Source of the DNA: Paguma larvata
Taxonomy: Eukaryota > Chordata > Mammalia > Carnivora > Viverridae
Reading direction: 5' to 3'
DNA length: 64,000 nt
Assembly: GCA_030068075.1 (NCBI GenBank)
Contig: CM057827.1
Coordinates: 70,074,500 to 70,138,499 of the forward strand
The position numbers and the translations under genes are program-made. The notes under the pieces are model-generated. The model was given only the letters and a program-made list of their open reading frames with translations. It did no database searches and had not been told where the DNA came from. Of the stretch, positions 12,301 through 20,400 are shown in pieces (position 1 is the stretch's first letter; every line of letters begins with the position of its first letter).

Positions 12301-13049
12301 GGTGGGGGGCGAGTGAGGGTTGTGGTAGTGCTGGGGGGGTCGGGCCTTGGTTTGGGTCGAGTCTGAGAACCACGCAAAGAGGAGAGACCTTGAGGTGTGA
12401 GTGTGAGTAAGGCAGGCTAAGAGGGGGCTGTGGGAGGCTGCAGAGACCCTTCTCTTGGTTTTAGCTCCAATCCAGGCCCTCTTCCCTGATTCCCTTCTTT
12501 ACCCCACTGGCCTGGGAGCTGCCAGGCTGCCAGAGGGGCTTTCAGGGCCAGTTCCGGGGCGGGGCCGGGAGGAGGGAGGGTGCTGAGCCAAGAGGCGGTC
12601 AGGACCAGGGGCAGCTCCCATGGCCCGGCGGGGCGGGTCCGCCCCTCCCGGCGGGGAAACAGGGACTCTTCGGAGGGGAGACTGGACGTCTCGCAGAGGG
12701 ATGGGCTAGGATCAATAAGAGTCAGCCCCACGGAGCGCCAGGGGACTGCACCTGTCACCGAAGATCGGGACGGGCGGCTCTGGGACTGGAAGGTCCTGAC
12801 AGGGTGAGGCGAGGCGGGCAGCGGAGGATGCTCACGGGACAGCGATGTCCCTAGCTAGGATGCAGGGGCAAGGTACTGCCTTGGAGCCGGAATGCATGGG
12901 GCGCGGGGAGAGCGGGAGGCAGTGGGGCTGGGGTGTACCGCGGGGAGGAACGCACTGGGTCTGGGATGCTCCCGGACGGGGTGTCCCGGAGACCACCGCA
13001 GCCTCGTACCTTGCAGCTCGCGGGTGAGCTCTGCGCTGGGCTTGGCCAT
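246..13049 (-). CDS. CARMIL3: CARMIL3 (LRRC16B), exons 1-33 of a 3'-truncated gene: capping protein regulator and myosin 1 linker 3
   Basis: CARMIL proteins bind actin capping protein at the plasma membrane and weaken its hold on filament barbed ends; CARMIL3 is the mainly neuronal paralogue. I joined 33 coding exons on the minus strand by splice consensus, phase and recognisable family sequence. Exon lengths sum to 3396 nt (1132 codons) with no internal stop. The start is the ATG at 13049-13047 in a strong Kozak context (GCCGCCATGG), opening [12 protein letters not shown]. The order is PH-like domain, leucine-rich repeats, helical region, capping-protein-binding motif, basic and proline-rich tail. 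The last visible exon ends at a GT donor (244-245), so roughly the final fifth of the protein lies beyond base 1. All introns are GT-AG except one GC-AG intron after exon 26. Exon coordinates are in the four segment entries. The symbol is secure by family sequence; individual exon edges are read by eye. Confidence 0.95.
2037..5077 (-). CDS. CARMIL3: CARMIL3 exons 24-30: helical dimerisation region (residues 655-923)
   Basis: Exons are 4979-5077, 4433-4561, 4144-4257, 3555-3730, 2656-2743, 2378-2515 and 2037-2100. The translation is Leu/Glu/Lys-rich and helix-prone ([49 protein letters not shown]), as expected of the helical domain through which CARMIL proteins dimerise. Exon 29 adds an acidic low-complexity linker ([12 protein letters not shown]). 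Exon 26 ends CTGCAG followed by gcaagt on the minus strand, a GC donor with an otherwise perfect donor consensus. The intron between exons 28 and 27 carries a long (GT)n run at 3281-3324. Confidence 0.92.
3281..3324 (+). repeat. (GT)n microsatellite in the CARMIL3 intron between exons 27 and 28
   Basis: About 22 GT units; read in the sense of the gene it is a (CA)n tract, deep inside an 811-bp intron (2744-3554). Confidence 0.97.
5165..9692 (-). CDS. CARMIL3: CARMIL3 exons 9-23: leucine-rich repeat solenoid (residues 202-654)
   Basis: Exons are 9617-9692, 9445-9533, 8884-8978, 8570-8656, 8247-8356, 8033-8110, 7397-7473, 7211-7315, 7047-7116, 6480-6561, 6274-6370, 6057-6111, 5804-5976, 5469-5537 and 5165-5258. 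Repeated LxxLxLxxN-type segments are visible: [83 protein letters not shown] and [10 protein letters not shown]. This is the horseshoe-shaped repeat domain of CARMIL proteins. Exons are 55-173 bp and often hold one repeat or less. The exon 20 donor has two overlapping GT choices; I used the one (ac at 6055-6056) that keeps the GTGAGT consensus and the reading frame. Confidence 0.93.
9916..13049 (-). CDS. CARMIL3: CARMIL3 exons 1-8: N-terminal PH-like domain and linker (residues 1-202)
   Basis: Coding exons are 13010-13049, 11436-11530, 11061-11111, 10899-10958, 10699-10814, 10398-10495, 10088-10158 and 9916-9989. Each has an acceptor CT on its right and a donor AC on its left when read on the plus strand, and the phases chain correctly. 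The stretch with [24 protein letters not shown] and FNVLEIRAF matches the non-canonical pleckstrin-homology domain that, in the CARMIL family, helps membrane association. Exon 6 encodes a Ser/Thr-rich linker (about residues 121-153, [12 protein letters not shown]). Exon 1 is short because most of it is untranslated. Confidence 0.93.
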
Positions 13050-13111
13050 GGCGGCCGCTGCTGCTGCCGTTGCTGCAGAGGAGCCGCCGCCGCCGGGGAG
13101 CCGCGGCACAT
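11510..13111 (-). promoter_or_regulatory. Candidate upstream ORF overlapping the CARMIL3 start (40 codons, spliced)
   Basis: An ATG at 13111-13109 lies 62 bases upstream of the CARMIL3 ATG, in a different frame, with A at -3 and T at +4. Its frame runs 34 codons to the end of exon 1 (13010), continues in phase into exon 2 at 11530, and meets a TAA at 11512-11510, giving 40 codons. It would overlap the main start codon if transcription begins upstream of 13111. The transcription start is not known from the sequence, so whether the uORF is in the mRNA is inference. Confidence 0.45.
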
Positions 13112-13420
13112 GCTAGACCCGGCTCCGGCAGGGCCCGGGCGCTGAGCGCTGCAGCAGCCACCGAGCCCGCTCCTGTCAGGGGCGGCTGCGCGAGCGCTCC
13201 TCCCCCCCCCCCCCTCCTCCCCGCCTAGGAGCCCGGGTCTCCCGCCCCGCCCGGAGAGGTGCGGGATTGGGCATGCGCGCCGGGCTTCCGAGCCGCGTGA
13301 GACCCCGCGCGCGCTTGCGCCCACCCCTCCCGCCGGCTCCCGCGTGCGACGCCCTGTGCGTGTCACCTGGAGGCTGGGCCATCTCCTGGGCGTGAGTAGC
13401 GTCCACTTTCCGGGCCACCC
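12540..13420. promoter_or_regulatory. CpG island covering the CARMIL3 promoter and first exon
   Basis: Dense CpG and GC-rich sequence surrounds exon 1, with GGGGCGGGGC-type boxes near 12555-12565 and 12630-12655, a C-run at 13201-13215 and CGCGCGC tracts near 13310. There is no convincing TATA box near 13.1-13.2 kb. This is the expected form of a TATA-less CpG-island promoter. Edges are judged by eye. Confidence 0.75.
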
Positions 13421-13860
13421 ACTCCTTGGGCACCGTGAGCATAACTCATTTCTTTCGTTTGTGGGCCCAGGTACCCCTCCCTGGGTCAACCTTGCAATGC
13501 CCCTCCGTTTTCCCCTATTGCTCAGGACGCGTCCAGCTCGTACTTGCTGACCAGTGAGGGAACTCAGGGCCGAGGGCGATGCCAGGAGACGCTCTGTTCG
13601 TCCTTCCTCCAGCTTGCCCAGCCTCGGGGATCCCTGCGGCGTCCTTGGCACCATCCCCACGGGTGTGAGAGTATCACCCGGGAGTTCCCGCGCCACCTCC
13701 TTCCAGCTGGCAGTTCTGCAGACACATCCACCCCTGAGTATCACGCTTAGGTCCTGGAGACAGGGAGGATGATCAGGGAGATGCAGGGACGTAGTTCACT
13801 CAGAATCTCTGCGGGGCTACCATACCTATGTACCCCACAATGACAAATGAACACACCGAC
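13150..13860. other. Intergenic spacer between the DHRS4 3' end and the CARMIL3 5' end
   Basis: About 0.7 kb separates the upstream end of the CARMIL3 CpG island from the predicted DHRS4 polyadenylation site. Both genes are on the minus strand. I see no repeat and no additional gene here. The long minus-strand open frame across this GC-rich stretch (up to 13744) is a composition effect and contains no recognisable protein. Confidence 0.7.
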
Positions 13861-13879
13861 TCAAAGCAGTCATCTGCAT

Positions 13880-13885
13880 TTTATT
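13880..13885 (-). terminator. DHRS4 polyadenylation signal AATAAA
   Basis: TTTATT on the plus strand reads AATAAA on the minus strand, about 400 bases downstream of the DHRS4 stop codon. It is the first canonical hexamer after the stop, which gives a 3' UTR of roughly 0.4 kb. The cleavage site itself is not visible. Confidence 0.65.
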
Positions 13886-14286
13886 TGGACCTCCCTTTGC
13901 AAGTTGTTGATTTTCCAACTGATCTTTCCAACCAGTTCCTTCAATACCATCTCCCTCAAATTCCACCCCCCCCACCCCCGCCACCCCGGGGGGAAAAATA
14001 TATTAGTTTTTGCCAAGGTAGACTCAGCTTTCTCAGCAGGCCTGCCCTATGTTCTCGGGGAAGTCTTTATCTAAGGCTACAGCAATAGAGGGAATCCTTA
14101 TAAGACCACACCTTGACCAGAGAGAAGGCTGGATCTTTTCACAGGGCAGAATTGATTTTGGGGGTGAGGTAGGGTGTAAGGTGAGCAGTATATTAGGCAG
14201 AGGTGGGAAAGGCTAATTGATGAGTGCTGGAGCAGTACTCAGGAGTTAGAGCCCAATCTCTGCCCTGGTGAGTTCTCTCCAGGTCC

Positions 14287-14401
14287 TCAGAGGTGGGATG
14301 GGATCCCTCCACCCACTACCACTGTCTCCCCAGTGATGTAGCTGGCGTCTTCAGAGCACAGGAAAGACACGATGCCTGCACATTCATCTGGCTTGCCCAG
14401 C
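14287..14401 (-). CDS. DHRS4: DHRS4 exon 8: C-terminal segment ending in Ser-His-Leu (PTS1)
   Basis: The exon encodes [20 protein letters not shown], then [11 protein letters not shown] and finally IPSHL, followed by TGA at 14289-14287. The human ending is TPSRL. The change SRL to SHL still fits the type 1 peroxisomal signal consensus [SAC]-[KRH]-[LM]. The acceptor is TCAG followed by GCTGGGC at 14401. Confidence 0.93.
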
Positions 14402-17400
14402 CTGAGGAATAGGAGACACAAGGAAGGCAGTAAGTATCAAACAGGCCAGACCCCCTGACCTGGCCCACAGTGAATGAATTTGCTTAATCAAAAAGTATCA
14501 GATGATTTATCAGGACCAGCATATAAGCTTCCTGTCAATCAAAAAGGGTTACCGTGAAGATAAGCTGTCATGATAAATACTGCATAAATACCGCACGCTG
14601 CAAAGCCCACCACACATTATATTCAAATAATACAGAGACACTTTGTGTTTTAGAGAATCAGGACACCAAAATCTGAAGTCATACAGATAAACTGGAGAGC
14701 AGCTATTTTATTTGTTTCACATGTGTGTATACTATTCAAATGTCAGGTAGTCTGTGAGACAGTAAATGGTTTGTTTAAAATGATTCCATTTATATTGCTT
14801 CAACTCACAGACAACTTTTTCAGGAATCTGTTTTTGTCCCTTAAAGTCAGGTTCATTTTGTGAGAATGTGCTCATTCTCAGTGTTTGTATCAGTGATTGC
14901 ATAGTTAGGGAACACCTTGACCTAACCACAGAATGCTCTAGAGGTGGGGGCACAGTGGGTACCTCAACCTAGAAGGCCTAGATTAGTGGTTCTCCATCAT
15001 AGCGGCACACTGTAATCATCTAGGAGGCTTAACTTCCTCCCCATCCTGGTTCTGGTCTCTCACCTTGTGAAGTGGTGAGAACAACAACAAAAAAGCCTGG
15101 GAGTGGAGCCGGAGCATTTGTAGTTTTACAAGTGCCCAGCTGATTCTAATGCACATCCAAGATCAAGAAGCATGGGTGCAGACATTCACTGGGGCTCCAG
15201 GGTGACAACGCCCTGACTTGTTAGTGAGTTGTGAACTGGGTGTGCAGCTCATGCCTGACAACGGAACAGCTTCGGGTGCACCTGAGGGGGTCTGGGATGT
15301 TTGGACCAGTAAAAAGAGTAGGCCTCGGTGGCATGTGTCCTTGAGGGGACAAGATGGAGAAGCTAAAGAGAAGACAGTTTCTAGAAGCCACAAGCTGGAG
15401 AGAGGCAGGGAAGTTAGAGGAAAAGGAACCAGACAAAGGTGCCAGAACGGTTTGGCTAGCCCTGTGGGGAAGAGGGGAGTTTCCTTAGCAAGGGAAGTTT
15501 TGGGACTTAGTAAAGGTCTTCACTCCTCTTATTTGGATTGTAAGATCATCAACCTGAGCTCTGGAAACATGGCTTTTTATTCAAGGGGAACTAAAAAAGC
15601 AGGGTCTTGGTCTTGGTCTTGGTCCCTGGGTGCTAGGGATGCCCAGAGATGGAGGTAACACCCGGGTGGAGAGAGGAGTCAGGGCTTCTCCCAGAATGGT
15701 GCTCTGCTGAAACCCGGACGCCTTTGCGTTTGGTTTTTGCAATGCAGGTGGACCCCTAGCACACGCCACCATAGCGACACAACGTTCACGGGCTTGGGAA
15801 GTCTGTGTTTGCCACAGAAGAGAGCACACTCATGTTGTCTGTGGGACCAAAAGACAGCGAGCTGTGGGCTGTGAGAGGGACCAGACCTTTTGTCTTTGTC
15901 CTTCCTAACCCTCCCCTGTGACAGCCTTACCTTCTTATGTGCAAGGTTTCTTTTATGCTCTCCTCCCTTTCCTTGTTCATCCACAACTGCAGGAAAAAGG
16001 GACATCTTTTTATGTGGCAGAAGAGACAGAGGGACAGAGGGGAGAAAGTGCTGCCCTCATGTCAGCGGAGAGGAAGGCTGGAGAAGCCCCTTGAACTTCC
16101 TAGTCCTCCTCAATTCCCAGTCGTTCCCCTCCACCCTCCTCTGTTCCATTCTTGTCAGGTGCTAGTGAGGTTGTTGCTGGGGGTCCCCGGTCCTCATACA
16201 CTTCAGGAAAAATGAAACCGTGTGAGCAGAGTCTGAATTCCTGTCTCTACTGCACACCTCAAGAAAAGCGCATGTGGGGTCTGATCTGGACAGGTGGCTG
16301 GTATGGGGGGAGGATGTCAAAAAGCGCAGGGATGGGGGTGGAAGGTACTGGGCTTCGCCATCTAGGAAGATGCCCCTTGATGTCCCAGGGGTCCTCACCA
16401 CACGGCTGAAGCTAGTCCTGATGAGTCCCGGTGCCAGGCAGTTCACCCTGATGTTTCTTTGCAACAGCTCGTTGGCCAGGTTCTTGGTGAGGCCTACCAA
16501 GGCTGTTTTACTAACATTGTAGGGGCCTAGGCCCTGGAGAAAGGAGACAGTGCATTAACGTCTTTGTTTCCAGTTCATTCTTGGTTCTTATAAGACAGAA
16601 CCAAAGGCGGCATATAATAGGGCATCTCCTATAAGCAAGGGTCCCCAGCTAGAAAACTATCTTGTGGCTAAACCACCCCTAGGTTAGGATTTGTGGAGGC
16701 AAGGCATCTATTTTGTGGGAGGGGGCTTGGTGGGGTGACTCCAAAAGGGTGGACACTAATTAGGGTGACTGGGGGAGTGGAAAAGTGAAGGATGTGGGGA
16801 GGGGTGAAGTAGCAAAGAAGGGGGATCTTACAGGAAACGGGGAGTAGGCTGCTACGGAGGCCACAAGCACCACTGAGCCGCTTCTGGAAAAAGAAGAGAA
16901 TGACCCTCTTCCCACTGGAAACCCTGGCCCTCAGCCCGTGTGAGGTCCATCCCAGCCACGCTCCCTCTCACTGTCTGTACCCTCGTTTCTCCATCTCTGG
17001 CACCACTGCCTTTGTCAGGAGGGCTGCGGCCTTCACATTAATATCCAGAATCTGAAACGGAGAGAGAAGGAGAAAAAGCATGAGGGAAGAGCTGGAGAAG
17101 GCAGGGCGATGAGGACTTACAGGAGGGTTTCTGGGATGTTTGCTGGGCCTGGTGCAGATCTCAGATGGTTTACTTGGACCTTACAAGCGCAGAGGCCAAG
17201 GCCCAGGGAGAAGCACGTCTCACCAGCTTATTCAGCTAGAGAATGAGACACATTAGGGTTCGGGTCAGAAGGAAAGGAACCTGGTTCATCTTGTTTCCTA
17301 GCCGGCCAAGTATGATTTGGCCTATATTAGCAGGGCTGCTTTGGATCTGAGCTGGATTTTCTGTGTTTCTTCCAACTAGGGAGAAATTGGGAATTGGGTT

Positions 17401-20400
17401 GGCTTACTGGACCCACCCCAGAGCGGGCCATGCTGCTCAGGGAAAACATGGCCCGACCTTGGCACTTGGGATTGTTCCAGCATTTCCCTGGCTTCTGAGC
17501 TTAAGGAGTGAGATGCTTTTGCCCTCCAGGATGGATTGTCTGGCTGCATATTTATTGGAAAGTGGGATCATGAGGGGGCACTTTTGCAGGAGCTGGAGCA
17601 CAGTCTATAGTCAAAACCCCTCATCCATAATATGAAACAAATGCATGACCCTCATTTACATTGTTCTAGGCACTGCTGGGATATTCCCCTCCCACGCCCC
17701 CCATGCTGACTTCTTACTTTGAAAATTCTAATCTTATAGAAAAGTTGAAATAGAAATACCATGAACATGCAGAAGATATCAATTCACCAATTGTTCACAT
17801 TTTGCCCGACTTGTCCTGTCTGTGTATCTGTATAGTTTTTTTCCCCGAACCACTGAACATAAGTTCCAGTCAGCACAATGCTCTACCAGTAAAACCTCTA
17901 GCATTTTTTCCAAAGAATAAGGGCAATCTCACACACCACCCTCCATTATCACACCAAGAAATTTAACATTGGTAATCATGATTTTACCTAATACGCTGTC
18001 CATAATAAAATTTCCCCCGTTGTCTCCCCAAATGTCCTTATTTAAAAAAATCCAGAGTTTAATCAAGGATCAACCGCCGAATTTATATTTGATGTACTGT
18101 GACATTTTAAAAAATGCAAATTAAAAAGAAAAATTACTTGGGTTTAAAACTGATTTTCATGTGGTCTTTATTCAGACTGCTCATGAAAGATGTTTCTCTA
18201 CTTTAAAAAATATCAATCAGGAACCGACTCACTGAAGAGCATTTGGCACTTTGGTCTTTATGTCTGCGAAACACTGATAAACAAACTATAATATTTTAGT
18301 ATCCTTAAACTTCAGTGTTGAGAAATTGTCGATGACATCAGAGTAAAAAGCAAAACCGTGAGAGATCATAAAAAATTTAGCATTCCCAAATCCTGTGCGA
18401 ATATTAACCTTAGTAAACAAAGACAAATATTTTAATTAAGGCTTTATAATTAAAAACTGTAGGTGTGTGAAATATATCACGAACATAATTATACACGCTG
18501 ACATTAAAACCATTATTCCACGCTTGAATTTAGACATCTGGATCTCAGATTTTCTTGACATTGTGGTTAAGAAGAAAAGGGCACAGGGCTTTTTCAAAGA
18601 TTGTAAGTTAGAAAGCGGTAACTTAGGTCATTTCACCACAATTGATATTTCACTTAACTAGCAGCTATTTAAGTTTTCCAGCTAATGAGAAATCGTTCTT
18701 TTTCAGCAGCTGAAAAGGGGGTGGGGTGTGGGTAAGTTTAGGTGTATCAGCTATTGGCATATAGTTGCCGTGTCTCTGCTGGAAGTAAACCAGGAAGAGC
18801 CTGGATAAGCATGTCGGGGGAGAGAGCTGGGGAATGAAGCACAAGAAGACTAGCAAGGAGCAAATGGAAGAAGAAAACTGGGGAGAAGCAGAAATGAAAG
18901 AAGGGCAAGGATAGAGGAAGCCACCCCCCGCTTGCCCTTTTCCAGGTGCACTCCAGGTGTGTGCAAATCGCATGGATTCCTCACATTTACGCCACACTTG
19001 ACAAATGCATTCTAAAAGCAGACTGAGTTTGTTCTGGCTGTTTTCTGAGGCCTGTCCCCTGCTCCTTTAATCCCCTCTCACCTTGTCCCACATCTCCTCG
19101 GTGGCGTCCAATATGTTTCCAAAGAAAGGGTTGACGGCGGCATTGGACACCAGGATGTCGATGCCCCCATAGAGGTTCACAGCCTAGAGGGAGGAGTAAG
19201 GTCTGAATTAGGACTGCAGGTCAGTAAGGGCGGTGTTCTTATCAATGTTGATGGAGAATTCCTTCTTACGAATGAAATGATGTCAAAATGATGTCCCTTT
19301 TTCTTGAATTGTTTCTCTCCCAAGATACCCTAAGCTCTGCTGCTAAACGTTTCAGGTTGTCTAGTTTCTTTTGCAGTCTTTTCTTCCTGCCCCCACTTCT
19401 AGGGCTGTTGCAGACCTTTTACTCTTCACACTTTCCGTTTGGGGAGCTCCTTGATGCTCATGGCTTCTTCAGTCCCACTTCAAAATCCATTTCCCAGATG
19501 CTTTCTCCTTTCACACCCAGTCCCAGCCCCATTTCTCCAGTTTACTGTCCAGTTCTCCTTGACAGAGTTACCGTTCTCTCAAACTCAACCTGTCCACACC
19601 TACTTAGGAGTGAAGAAACGTTTTTAAATAGACCAATAGAAAGTCACCACTGGGAGTGGCCTTTAGAGCACCCAGCACAATGACCTCATGGTGAAGAGTG
19701 ATGGAACTGAGGTCTAGGGAAGTGAAGTTCTCAGTAATGACATAAGAGGGCTGGCCAGGAAAAGGAGGCCTACTCACTGGGACTCTGGGAGAGGCCAAGT
19801 GATTTGCTCAGGACAAAAAGCTAGTTAGTGGGGGCCGATCTTATTGGCTTCCCTCCTACCACAGAGGTAATTCATAAGAGTCCTCTGAAAGTGAGTTGGG
19901 GTCTCTACGAAACTGGCTACCCAGGAGCCATGATGGGGAAGGCACCAGGTTGGGCTTAAACCGGTTTCATACTCGGTTATGATGTCATTTTCTCTCCCCT
20001 ACCCCCCTTTTTTTGGCTAGAGGCATGGAAGATTCAAGGCAGAAACTAAGATTTAAGCAGGGAAAGCCAAGAAACGCAACATTTCACCTCACCGATAAAT
20101 TGTAAGTAGGTGACGAAGGAGTGTGCCAGAGGAATGAGTGGCCAAACAGAAATCAGCCAACAATGCGTGACTCTGAAACCAGACGATGCGTTTGCCCAGA
20201 ACGGGCAATTCTGATGCCTTGGGCAAGCAACACTACACGGGCCCTCCATCAACTTTGTGCTTCATGATTTGGCGCACAGAGGGGTGTTATTAACAATGTG
20301 TACCATCTGCTAGCTCCCGTTTTAACTAATTATTCTTGCTAACTAGGTGCTAAGCTCAGTTGCTTCCACACTGCTGAAGGAATGCTTGGGGTGTCAACAT

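Noticed and set aside
12855..13109. N-terminal extension of CARMIL3 (PRLPGGGGSSAATAAAAAA before MAKPS)
   Set aside because: The upstream codon in this frame is GTG, not ATG, while the ATG at 13049 has a near-ideal Kozak context and matches the family N-terminus.
12851..13744. 297-codon minus-strand open frame over the CARMIL3 promoter
   Set aside because: It runs across a GC-rich CpG island, crosses the real exon 1/intron boundary, and encodes low-complexity Arg/Gly/Pro sequence. Only its first 34 codons from 13111 matter, as part of the candidate uORF.
15600..15630. Short TCTTGG tandem repeat as a protein-binding array
   Set aside because: Only about four six-base units, intronic, with no supporting context; likely slippage.
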